Assembly: GCA_964247055.1 (NCBI GenBank)
Contig: OZ176055.1
Coordinates: 9,858,001-9,922,000, forward strand
Origin: Paragordius varius
Taxonomy: Eukaryota; Nematomorpha
Direction: 5' to 3'
DNA length: 64,000 nt
A program made the translations under genes and the position numbers. A model generated the notes under the pieces. The model was not told the DNA's origin, searched no databases, and worked only from the letters and a program-made list of their open reading frames with translations. Shown here piece by piece: positions 25,792 through 36,479 of this stretch; positions within the stretch are counted from its first letter, which is position 1, and each line of letters opens with the position of its first letter.

Positions 25792-28700
25792 AATATATGA
25801 TCAAAATTTTGAGCAAAGTGGCAGTCAATATTAGGAGCTGTATATGGGTTGGAATTATCATGATGATTCATTAAAGCTACAATCGATTTCTTGATTCGAA
25901 GTGCGGATAACCGAGCTGCTGGGTTTTCATACCAACACTCTTTCACTAATTTTACAATCTTATTTGCCATCTAAAAAAAAGAAAAAAAGATAATTTTATT
26001 AACAATTGTTAAATTTGTGAAATAATGATATAAACGAAAACTAAATTGAAAATGATAAATATTAAATTTTAGGCTGAAAAAAATGATATGTGAAATCCTT
26101 GGTCGATTTTCTGTTTAGTTTTCGTGTCATAATTATTTCACGGATTCAACCATTGTTATGACAAAAAATTATTAATCCGACATCCGACCTTTACAATACC
26201 AATTATATCTTGTGTTTTTTAACAAAAAATGATAATTTTAGTTACATTATAAAAAAGGATATGTTATAAAACAGAAAGAAACCTCATTATTTAACCAGAC
26301 AGGCTTAATTGGCGGTCTTTGATGTTTGGTGCAAACAGCATCTTTCATTTCTTCGAAGCTTGGGTCAGGCGGGACAATCTTATCATAAACCATTTCGAAT
26401 TCTAAGGCACATTCATCTAAAACAAAATGAACAGCGATACAGTAAAAATTCAAATTTTATACAGACAAACAAAACGTAAAATATAATTAAAAATACTTTT
26501 TTTGTCAAAAAAACCGTCGTACTTTATAAACCATGAAAGATTTTTAAATTTGATAGATTTTTATAAAAAGATAAATTAATACAACCAATTATATATTATA
26601 CAAATGATTGGATTAATTTACACAGGTGAAAAGATGCTTAAAAAAATTATGGTCGGCTTTTTGGTTTTTGTCTTTTTATGATTATACGTTTTGTATCACT
26701 GTATAATTTCAATTATTACTGTGTAATTTAAAATTTTATTATAATTTTAAAATTATCAAAAATGGTTACCTTGAATAATAGTTCGGTTCAAAATCTCCCA
26801 AAAAACCAATCCGACGGCATAAATGTCACATCTTTTAAAAGAATCAAAAAACACCGAGGCTTGCACTGACGAGGATGCCATCATCTTACACGATTTTTCA
26901 GGAATTTTAATCTTTGATGCGTTTTTAGTGGAACCCCTATATTTGGATTTAAAATAATTGAAACATTTACAGATTTTACATTTAAAATGTCATAAATGCC
27001 ATAAAAGATAGAAAGCTAAAACTATATATAGGAAAAAGTTGTAAAGCACCAATTTTAAAGTAAGTGTCTATTATTTGCAATTGTTAAATTTTCCATAATA
27101 TAGGGATGTTTAAAAGAGTATTAAAACATGGACTAAATAATTGGAACCATATTCCATGATGAGGAAACTTAAAGGCTATATATATATATAATAATAAGCC
27201 TCATAATATAATCAATTATAATTACGGTAAAAACTACTTTAAAAAAGTATGGTTTCCCAACAAGAGAAATGGTTATATAACCATTTACAGTTCAAATTCA
27301 CCCTTGAACAATTCGAATTCCCCCTCGAACAATTCAAATTCACCCTAAAAATAAATTATGTGTTTGCGAACTAATATAACTCTTTATTAATATAAAATAG
27401 TTTATGGTATAGTTTATTATTTTTTCAGTATTATTTTAATTTAATACAAAATTTTTATATTTAAAATAATATATAAAATATAGGTATTTTTTAATCTTAA
27501 AAAACATATATTTTATTTGAGGGTGAATTTGAATTGTTCAAGGGTGAATTTGAATTGTAAATGGTATATATTCAACATTGACAATAATTTTATTTATAGA
27601 TTAACCAAATACCGTAATTTATACTTTTCATTTAGGGATGTGTTGACTGACCATCGTTGACAATACATTTGTTGATAGGCTTGAACGTATTGGGTTACAA
27701 AAGCATTTTCCATCGATGATTTCTTAACTCCTACTACATTTCCCTTTTGAGTACTAGAAGAGTCAGGATTTCGGCTTAAGGAATTAATAAAATTATTGGT
27801 TGACATGGCGATATTATCAGTCCGTAGTAGCTCATTCGAATGATGAGCTAATAAGACAGCTTTAGCGTTGAATTCAAACAAAGTTGTCATCGACATAAAC
27901 AATGTATCAGACAAAAGTTCAGGGGCCATGTAACGCTTCGTTCCAACTTTAATCGCATTTATCTGCAATCCAAAAAAAGATAAGCAGGAGTTTAATAACT
28001 TTTTCCGAAAATATTCTACGTAATTGGATGCAAAAATTACTTATGCTTTAATAAATGCTGCATAAGTTCAATATTACCCTCTATTACAACTCGGAAAAGT
28101 TACATGCAAATACCCCAAAAAAATACCCATTAAATTCTATATACACACTTTTTATAAGAGATAAGTGTTTACTTGATACAAGGCATTTTCAATGTAATCA
28201 TCCAAAATTTTTTGCCCTTGGCGTGTGTTGTTACTATCTAAGTTAGTATTACTCTCTGGAACAATAAGAAGAGGTTTGGCTGTATTAGCAAATGTTTGAG
28301 ATGAAGTATTTACTTCTCCTGGACAAGTCATATCATCATCTAACCCTAACAAAATAAAAAAAGCATATTTAATAAAAAAAAAGAACAACACATTTATTTA
28401 GATTCCTTATATTGAATACTCGTTTCAGAATTTGATTGAGTCCTGTTTTCGTTGGGGAAAGCAGTGTTGTTATTAAGATTTATAAAAGATGCCCCCATAT
28501 CTAACGTATTGGCAGTGGAATGAAAACAGACAGCAAGTCCAAGATCAGCAATACAACACGTGCCATCTCGTTTTACCAAAATATTTTTGCATTTCAAATC
28601 GCGATGTGCTATGGCAGGTTTGCCTGTAATTCAAGTTAAAGAAAAAGAATAATTCGTGTGTTTAAGGTGAATAATGTGGATAAAACATGTCTGATTATTA

Positions 28701-31700
28701 TGAATCGCTGCTATTAAAGAAAGGGCTAACCGTATTCCTCCACCTGTTTTCAAAAATTTAAATGTGAATTTACAGTAAAAAGCGCAATTATACTATGGAC
28801 AAAACGTTAAAATATAAAGACACATATTCTTTTCTAAAAGACAAATAAACTCTTTTAAATCGTGATTTTTTTCAATATAACTCATTGTTTTAAATTAGTG
28901 TTAAATATAGATATATAACTAACACAATTTATTTTATATTTTACAATTGTAACTAAGTAGTTTATATGAGAAAAATCAGGGTTTAAAAAAGTATGATTGG
29001 TTTTTTTTAGAAAAAAATATTTGTCTTTATATTTTTACATTTTGTCCTTATAATTGCAATTTTTACTGTATTTTATACATTCTTATTCTCCTCTGACTAT
29101 TCAATAAACAATATGGTTTTACAATTTATAACATAGTTTCGCTGTAAACTTACTTAGAGTGTTTGAAAAACATTGCTAAAAAGTAGTCACCTATTCTATA
29201 AACAACAATATAATCCAAATACCATTTTCAAAGCCAAAAAAAGCAACTTACCCTGGATGCCAACAATTTCCATGTGTAAATGAGCCAGCCCGCTGGCAAT
29301 ACCATACATGCACTTCAACATACCGGCCATGTCCAATTTCACGCGTTGCAAATAATCAAAGAGTGATCCGTTTTCACAATAATCCGTCACTAGCCATAAT
29401 TGCGTCCAGGTCCCATTATCTGAACAAAATTTTTTTCAATATTCACTCTTGAACAATTCAAATTTACCCTTAAACAATTCAAATTCACCCTTAAATATTT
29501 CAAATTCACTTTCAACAATTCAAATTTACCCTTAAACAATTCAAATTCACCCTCAAATGAATTACATGTTATTTAAGATTGAAAATTACCTATATTTTTA
29601 TATATTTTTTTAAAAAATAAAATTTGGTTTTAAATTAAAATAATGTTTAAAAAATACTATACTATGCCATAAAGATATATTTTATGTTAATAATGAGTTA
29701 TATTAGTTCGAAAACACATAATTAATTTTTAGGGTGAATTTGAATTGTTCAAAGGTGAGTTTAAATTGTTTGAAGGGGGATTCGATAAATGATATATTTT
29801 GCCAACTAACTATTATTGTTCGGATAAAAAATGGAAAAAACTGTTTTTGTGAAAAAAAAAATCATATAAAAATGTTTTGTCCAATATAACATTGAAAAAT
29901 CATCATTATACCTTTAAACATAATTAAATTTCTATTTTCATCCTATCAAGCACAATTCAGTCATATTTTAAATAAAGCTATTAATACATTTTGGAATCAA
30001 TAGTTATTTAAGCAGATATCGCGCGTGCGAAAAAAATGATAATCCCATTTTTTCCTGCACAAAGAATACTTTATTAATTATAAGCAAAAGAGTTATGCTG
30101 TGTTACCCTTATTGTCGGCCGCTATAAAACCGAGAATGTTTTCATGTCTGAGCAAAGCGGTTTGATAGATTCGGACTTCACGAAACCAACTTTCCTCTTC
30201 ACGAGAAACGAAAATCTTAACAGCCACGGGGGAGGCTCTCCACTGCGCCCTCCAAACAATGCCATATCTCCCTTTCCCAATCACTTCCGTTAAATGAATC
30301 GTTCGCGCTATGGTGCGTTGAACCAAAACTGGCAGACCTAATTAATCATCCACACACAAAACGCATACCATTTACAGTTTAAATTCATACACTTTTGAAC
30401 AATTCGAATTCACCAACTTTTGAACTAAATTCACCCTTGAACAATTGTAATTCACCCTCGAACAATTGAAATTAACCCTCGAAATCAAATTCATCCTTGA
30501 ACAATTCAAATTCATCCTAGAACAATTCGAATTCACCCACTTTTAACAATTCGAATTCGCCCTTGAATAATTCAAATTCACCCTTAAACAATTCAAATTC
30601 ACCCTCGAACAATTAAAATTTACCCTCGAATAATCGAAATTCACCCTTGAACAATTCAAATTCACCCTTGAACAATTCAAATTCATCCTTAAACACTTCA
30701 AATTCACCGAAAATATCAATTTACAGCACTCGAACAATTCAAATTCACCCTTGAACGAATCAAATTCACCCACTTTTGAACAATTCAAATTCACCCTTGA
30801 TGAACAATTCAAATTCATCCTTGAACAATTCAAATTCACACTCGAACAATTCAAATTACCCTCAATTTAAATATATGTTTTTTAAGATTAAAATTTACCT
30901 ATATTTTTAAAAAATAAAAATTTTGTTTTAAATTAAAATACTTAAAAACTTTCTAAACTATACCATAAAGATATATTTTATATCATCAATAATGAGTTAT
31001 ATTAGTTCAAAAATACACAATTTATTTTTAGGGTGAAATCGAATTGTTCAAGGGTTTTGAACCGTAAATGGTATATTAATATACTGTAAAAATGAAATTA
31101 TACGGACGGACAAAACGTTAAAATATAGAGAACATTTTTCAAAAGAACGTTCAACTTAACTTGATTTTATCGAATATGACTTTTGGATTGCAAAGTGTGA
31201 AGCAAAGATGCAAATTAACAATCAATTTTCTATTTTGTAACTTATATAGTTTGTGTAGGAAAAAATTAATATAAAAAGTATGATTACACTGGACAACAAA
31301 TTTTTCTGCCACTTGAGTTTTTTGCATTTTCTGATATTTAGTATCATTTTAACAGTAAATCTGAAATAAAAATTATAACTTGATGGAAGAATTTTGTATA
31401 AATTGATTTTTTTGATTATGCGCCCTCTTTATCAAAATTTTACTAAAAAATGTTTTTCTTTAAAAATATACAAGTAATGCCCATTTGTAATATATCATTC
31501 GAAAGAGTAATAAAAACTCTATAAAATGCATACTAATATGTATTACATCGACAGTTAATATTGGACACAAAGAGCGACAAACGCGCGAAGCGAGAGCATT
31601 TTTTTAAAAAATTATATTTTTAAAACTAATGGATGAAAATGGCTCAAAATTTGTTTAAATGGTGATAAATGTCCAAAAAAGATAACACAAGAAAGTTTTT

Positions 31701-34700
31701 TTTGATTAAAACATTTTTTATTGCTTTTATGTCACTCAAAACAGCCATTTTTAAGTTTGTTATTTTTTTAAATATTACCATCTCATCAATATTAATTTAT
31801 TTTCTTTACGAGACTGATAATTTCGAAATTTTAAAGATAAAAACAAAGTTTAAGGTATTTTTGATCTTTTATAGCCATTATGTAATAAATTTACGGTTAT
31901 AACTATGCATTTTAGTATCCACTAGGTAAAATATTTATGATAATAATATTTTTTTTTAAAATAGCAAACCAAAAGCTTTTTCAAACATTTTTTTAAATTA
32001 AATACTAATATAACCCTAATAATTATATTAAAATAATTTATATGATTTTCAAATTAGTTTGTCTGTGAAAATTCTTAAGTTATTTGATTGAAAATTTCGA
32101 CCATTTAAACCCAAATAACTTTTACATCTGATTGATTTAAATAACTTACTACCATTTAGGAGATGCAGTTTTTTGCGCTCTTTCGAATGATATAAAATAC
32201 ATGGCTTCATATCTAAAACTTTTAATTTTCGAAATTTCGAGTTTAATGTAAAATCGGGGCCAAAAATAATCGATAAACACTAATATAAAAAAATCCTTGC
32301 ATGCTAGACCAATTCTCTTTTCAGATATACTAATTATGTACTTTAATGAAATAAATTTTAAATTTACAAAAATCGCAGTTAAAAAAAGTTAAAATTTGTT
32401 GTCTAGTGTTATCTTTGGAAAAAAATATTTGTCTAAATATTTTTATTCCTTATTGTCTGCATAATATTTTTTTATCAACAATAAAAAGAGATTTATACCC
32501 AAAGAACTACAGTAATAAACGAAAATTTCAAGATAAATAGTACAAAATTTTAGACAATTTTTTATTTTAAATAATACAATTTACAATTTAAATTCACCCT
32601 CAATTAAAATATATGTTTTTTTAGGATTAAAAATTACCTATATTTTTATATTATTTTAAAAAATAAAAATTTTGTATAAATTAAATTATACATAAAAACT
32701 TTCTAAACTATGCCATAAAGATATATTTCATATCATCAATAATGAGTTATATTAGTTTGAAAAAACACAATATATTTTTAGGGTGAATTTGAACTGTAAA
32801 TGCTATATATCAATAAACGCAAAAAATGAAATTATACGGACGGACAAAAAGTTTAAAATATATAGAGACAATTTTTCAAAAGGTACTTAACTTGATTGCA
32901 TTAAAGATAACTTTTAAATTGCAAAGTGTAAAATAAAGATGAAAGTTAACAATCAATTTTTTATTTTCTATCAACTTGATTAGTTTTTGTTGGAAAAATT
33001 AAGACTATAAAAAGTATGGTTGTCTTTGAAAAAAATATTTGTCTTAATATTTTTCGCCCATATTGTCTGCATAATATTGTTTTTATTGACAACAAAAAGA
33101 GATTTATATCCAAAGAACTACAGTAAAACGAAAATGTCGAGACAAATAGTACAAAATTAAAGACAAATTTTAAAAAAAAATCAAAAAATATACCCATATG
33201 TAAACGCTAATTTTCGTATCTAACCTAAATGCTACAATTATAAAATATTCAGAGAGTGCTATTAATATACATCTTTCTATTCCATATTTCAAGATATATA
33301 CTAATAGTTTAAATATGGGTAAAATCACTGTGTATGAAAAATAGGCCATCTTTTTTGGGCAATATCATTTGACTTTTTAAGAAAATATACCCGCTCCAGA
33401 ACCAGATGTGGTTCCATTATTTCCATCTGTACTGTTTGATTGGTCAAACGAGCCATCGCTAAAACCCAAATTGAGATTAAGGTTAACGTCGTTTTTCAAA
33501 TAATAAAGGGAATCACACACTTGTTGTTCACCTTGATGAAAATCCCCCTGTTGGGCCACGGATTTAAAACCATGATTTGAAGCATTTGCTTGTGTTTTCT
33601 AAATTACAAATGGCAAAGTTTTGATTATGTACTTAATTACTCAAATTATATCTAATTATTAAAGTGTAAGAACTTCTTTTACTGACTAGCATTTTATCTG
33701 CAAAATTTCAAAATGAATTTAATATCGAAATAATATTTGAAACGCATCCTTTTCAAATCTATAAACAGCTGCTTGACTAATTTTTAACTATTCGGAAGTC
33801 AATAATGAATTTAAAGGACGATATAACAATCGAATACAATCTTAACATGTTATAAACTAAATATATAGCATTAATCATTAGTAGAATACTTAACCTATAA
33901 AAAGTAAAAACTTTAACGCTTTTTAATAGTATTATTATAATCAGTTATTGAAGAAAGTCATTTTAACACATAACTGATATTCAATTTAAAGTGACAAAAA
34001 AATAAATTGTTATATAACCATTAAAGAATGAGTTATAGTTTGAGGGGAGTTATTTGCAGAGCCATCATATTTGGCAGTTTTTGCCTTTATGCTTTTTCCA
34101 TTAAATAAGTTTGTAAAACGTGAAGTGTTAAACATATTTTTCGTTTCCGGTTTCATAAATTGTTTTTGGTGTTGATAAATTCTATTTCCATAATTATTGT
34201 TGCAAGAATTTCCCAGCAAAGTTTTAAGTAAGGTTTGATGGTTTGTGCATTCAAAAGGATTATTATTTCCTTGGATGTATTTTACATTTTTCTTTAGACG
34301 TTGGAGTTTTTGCTTACGGCGTTTAAAGGCCATAAAACCGAAAACAAAAGCTAAGCTCAATATAAGGATTGTTCCAATAATAACACCAAGTATAAAGAGT
34401 ATCTTTTCCATACCAGACAACTGTCTCCAAAATCCTATCAAAAAAAGACTACTTTTAAACAAAAAATTAAATACAAAAAAAACTATGATTTCTAACTTTG
34501 TTGAAGCGATTGATCTAATGAGTAAAGGGTATTAATTCTGAGATTTGAAGCCAAAGGCCGAGATACTATATTCTCTTGCTGGCTTAAAACTTTATTGTTC
34601 CGATTATTCGCGAGTCTATGTAGCTTGTTATACTTGCTATGTATAGACACTATAAAATATATGGATTTATATAATTAAAAATGCTATCTATTGTAATAGA

Positions 34701-35165
34701 TAAACGAAAAAATGTTAAATTTTGATGTGCTTAATATTTAACTATCATGATATGTATAATAATTACCGAACTCCAGATCATTTGAGTTAATATTTGGGAA
34801 AGATAATGTTGTATTCTGATTACAAAAATCGTGAGTTTTGCAACATTCCACATTGAAATCTGGATTGATGCTTGAAGGAATACAGACGAAAGGCCTTTCA
34901 ACCGGCGTTAAATACTGCTTATCATAACACCTATAAATATTAAACTATATTATAATTACATGTAAATAGCTTTTATTCGGCCCTTATCTCTTTGAATTGA
35001 GGTGTAACATTGACCGTCTGTAATGCAAGTGTTATTGTTTGATAACTTTTCACAAATATTGCAATAACATAAAAGAGCTAAATATTAAGAATTGTTAAAA
35101 CTATTATATAATCCAATATTAACAGAATAAATCCACAAAAATATAAAAGTTTTGAAGATAGGCAT
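25788..35165 (-). CDS. babo: TGF-beta/activin type I receptor Ser/Thr kinase (baboon/ALK4/5-like)
   Basis: Fourteen exons: 35165-35102, 35077-34960, 34930-34767, 34649-34497, 34434-34019, 33598-33391, 30337-30107, 29419-29252, 28623-28420, 28345-28173, 27962-27625, 26936-26770, 26416-26283, 25970-25788; 907 codons with stop, against about 500-620 usual. Order: leader; Cys-rich ectodomain (LLCYCNIC, then the CCKTHDFCN box); membrane span (about residues 175-200); GS box TTSGSGAG (about 367); kinase with [21 protein letters not shown] and MAPE. The L45 loop IAADNKDNGTW is the activin/TGF-beta type, so Smad2/3 is the expected substrate. The excess length is a 100-residue Asn/Lys-rich juxtamembrane part and two insertions around the activation segment. 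It is divergent from UBR with 80 bp between start codons. Confidence 0.96.
26458..26722 (-). mobile_element. M1 MITE in receptor intron 12
   Basis: Degraded ends (ACAAACAAAACGTAAAATAT and TATAATTTCAATTATTACTG) surround the usual AT-rich core. Confidence 0.6.
26770..27962 (-). CDS. babo: Receptor exons 11-12: APE region with a large insertion
   Basis: [12 protein letters not shown] is followed not by the usual 10-12 residues but by about 125, rich in Asn, Ser, Lys and Gln, before [20 protein letters not shown] resumes the fold at helix F. The insertion bridges exon 11 (27962-27625) and exon 12 (26936-26770). The frame is open throughout and the 662-nt intron between them is in phase 2. Confidence 0.93.
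27275..27570 (+). mobile_element. M2 MITE in receptor intron 11
   Basis: Family definition: outer end ATACCATTTACAGTTCAAAT, then one to many copies of a 21-bp motif (CACCCTTGAACAATTCAAATT), an A+T-rich core of about 180 bp, then the motif in inverse (AAGGGTGAATTTGAATTGTTC) and GTAAATGGTAT. Flanks are TA. No coding capacity. This copy has two or three motifs per side. Confidence 0.85.
28173..28623 (-). CDS. babo: Receptor exons 9-10: catalytic loop and expanded activation loop
   Basis: Exon 9 (28623-28420) has the catalytic loop HRDLKCKN and the metal-binding DLG. From DLG to the APE in exon 11 there are about 110 residues, against about 30 in ALK5. The extra part is Asn/Ser/Thr-rich and spans the whole of exon 10 (28345-28173). 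The exon 9 donor AGTATTC is in phase 1 and joins to GGTTAGATG, which keeps the frame. Confidence 0.93.
28772..29074 (-). mobile_element. M1 MITE in receptor intron 8
   Basis: Complete copy with both inverted ends and TA flanks. Confidence 0.8.
29440..29797 (+). mobile_element. M2 MITE in receptor intron 7
   Basis: The left side has about five 21-bp motifs; the outermost left end is worn. It lies next to exon 8 (29419). Confidence 0.75.
30366..31076 (+). mobile_element. M2 MITE with an expanded 21-bp motif array, receptor intron 6
   Basis: The left arm has grown to about 500 bp (30366-30862), roughly 22-24 motif copies with some half-length ones. The right arm has only one or two. On the minus strand the array reads as a false repeated peptide (NLNCS...), which is a by-product of the 21-bp period. 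Confidence 0.85.
31083..32476 (+). mobile_element. M1 MITE split by M3
   Basis: The left M1 end (ACTGTAAAAATGAAATTATA) is at 31083. The right part resumes after M3 at 32410 (AAAAAAATATTTGTCTAAAT) and has lost its outer end. Confidence 0.7.
31286..32409 (+). mobile_element. M3 non-autonomous DNA transposon, copy 2
   Basis: 1,124 bp, bounded by ACACTGGACAACAAATTTTT and AAATTTGTTGTCTAGTGT (inverted repeats of about 20 bp). It is inserted in an M1 element inside receptor intron 6. The duplicated neighbour at 32814-33130 shows the same M1 without M3, a natural empty site. No transposase frame is seen. Confidence 0.85.
32578..32811 (+). mobile_element. M2 MITE, second copy of the duplicated pair
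   Basis: Short copy with one motif per side; its core is near-identical to that of the M2 ending at 31076. Confidence 0.75.
32814..33130 (+). mobile_element. M1 MITE, second copy of the duplicated pair (no M3)
   Basis: Shares GACGGACAAA and the right-hand flank with 31083-32476, and is intact where M3 sits in the other copy. Confidence 0.7.
35078..35101 (-). other. 24-nt intron 1 of the receptor gene
   Basis: It begins GTTTTAAC and ends ATATTTAG. Its length is a multiple of three, but it contains an in-frame TAA, so the ectodomain can follow the signal peptide only if it is removed. Flanking exons join A|CT in phase 1 to give LYNTLLCYC. Confidence 0.75.
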
Positions 35166-35245
35166 GTTTTACATGAGCATATTGAGCAAATGCATATGAC
35201 TTATTGAGCGTATGTGTCACCAGTTGAAAAAATAATTTTTTTTGG
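35166..35245. promoter_or_regulatory. 80-bp divergent inter-ATG region (receptor/UBR)
   Basis: Both start codons face outward from this stretch, so it must hold both 5' UTRs or both genes must start further inside each other. It contains two copies of TATTGAGC about 27 nt apart around ATGCATAT (octamer-like) and a T-run next to the UBR start. No TATA box is evident on either strand. Function as a shared promoter is inferred from spacing. Confidence 0.55.
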
Positions 35246-36479
35246 ATGAAGGATCGAATTTTGAATAAATTTGATGAGAAATCACTTCTAAAAGTATGTG
35301 GAATAATTATATTAATTGTAGAAATTGGAAAAGAGTTTTCCGGTCGGAGGGCTAAAATACAATTTTTATGAACATTGGAAAGAATATGTCCCTATTATAT
35401 TTGATCCAAAGTATGATCTCCACAGTCCTACACAGTTGTATGTTGATGAATCATTGGTTAATAAGATCTTGTTTGATCCGATGGAAGCTTTTATGTGCGA
35501 AGGCAAGGACAGAGATTCTGTTTTGCAAGTTTTGGAACAATTAAGTGAATACAATGAAAAGTCTTTGGTGTGTGGCAAAGTCTTTAAAAATGGGCAACCA
35601 ACATATTCTTGCATGTAAGTTTTGATTTATAATTATAGGGAATGCGCCTTAGATGGAACTTGTGTCCTTTGTCAATCATGTTTCCAAAACAGTCAACATC
35701 GATTTCACAAATACAAAGTAAATAATTATTAATTTATTACTACGTATTTAACGAAATCGTATGCGCTTTCTTTGAAAATATATTTGATTGAATAATTTCA
35801 GATTTTCACGAGTTCTCATGGGGGTATTTGTGATTGCGGCGATGTTGAGGCTTGGAAATCGGATCCTTACTGCACGCAACATGAACCGTCCACTTTGAAT
35901 TATTCGTCTCAAACTGCAAATAATGAGGAGACATCTGATATATCATCCAATGAAGCTTTGGGTAGTCCCACAAAAGCGTTGTTGTCTGAAAACTCTAACA
36001 ATCTTATGCTTCCTGATTTGATTGACCGTTTACCTGAAAATTTAGTGAATAGAGCCAGTTCAGTCCTACTGTCAACTCTTCAATACAGTGTCCTCATGTT
36101 AACTTGGCCAGACGCCCTAACGTTGCCACAAATACTATTGACCGAACCCGACATCAACAAGCCCATGGATGAACAGCCAACTGATGACTCGCTTTTTGAT
36201 CTATTTTACTCTAAAAGGTAATAATCTAGTTTATATACATTTAATTATAAAAAAAGTGGTAGATCAATATGCAAAATTTCCTTTAATATTTAAAAATTTT
36301 TGGAACTAACCGATTACAATTAATATTTTCTCATTATATATCATAGGGGTCAAAAATACATTACCATGTTATACAATGATGAAGTTCATACTTATGAGCA
36401 AGTAATTACTACTCTTTGTCGAGCCATCGATTGCACGCATAAGGAAGGTGTCGATTTTGCCACCATAGTAGATCGCGAT
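35246..36479 (+). CDS. UBR1/UBR2: UBR exons 1-5: UBR box and ClpS-like domain
   Basis: Exons 35246-35293, 35322-35614, 35639-35717, 35802-36217, 36347-36479. The start ATG opens [12 protein letters not shown]. The UBR box runs [39 protein letters not shown] and keeps the zinc ligands and the acidic residues that hold the N-terminal amine. Exon 5 holds [20 protein letters not shown] and DFATIVDRD of the type 2 (ClpS) site. The linker in exon 4 is Asn/Ser-rich. Confidence 0.95.

Larger units (their letters stand above)
30870..33180 (+). repeat. Tandem segmental duplication of an M2-M1 pair
   Basis: 30870-31285 plus 32410-32575 align with 32590-33180: the same M2 core, the same GAAATTATACGGACGGACAA variant of M1, and the same unique tail AAAGAGATTTATA-CCAAAGAACTACAGTAA. 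The first copy later received M3. Confidence 0.75.

Noticed and set aside
30543-30854. Open frame of about 100 residues with repeated NLNCS/VNLNC on the minus strand
   Set aside because: It is the translation of the 21-bp subterminal motif of M2; 21 is a multiple of three, so it reads open by chance.
31669-31902. Open frame inside M3 as a possible transposase
   Set aside because: Only 77 Lys/Phe/Ile-rich residues with no catalytic motif; the other M3 copy does not keep it.
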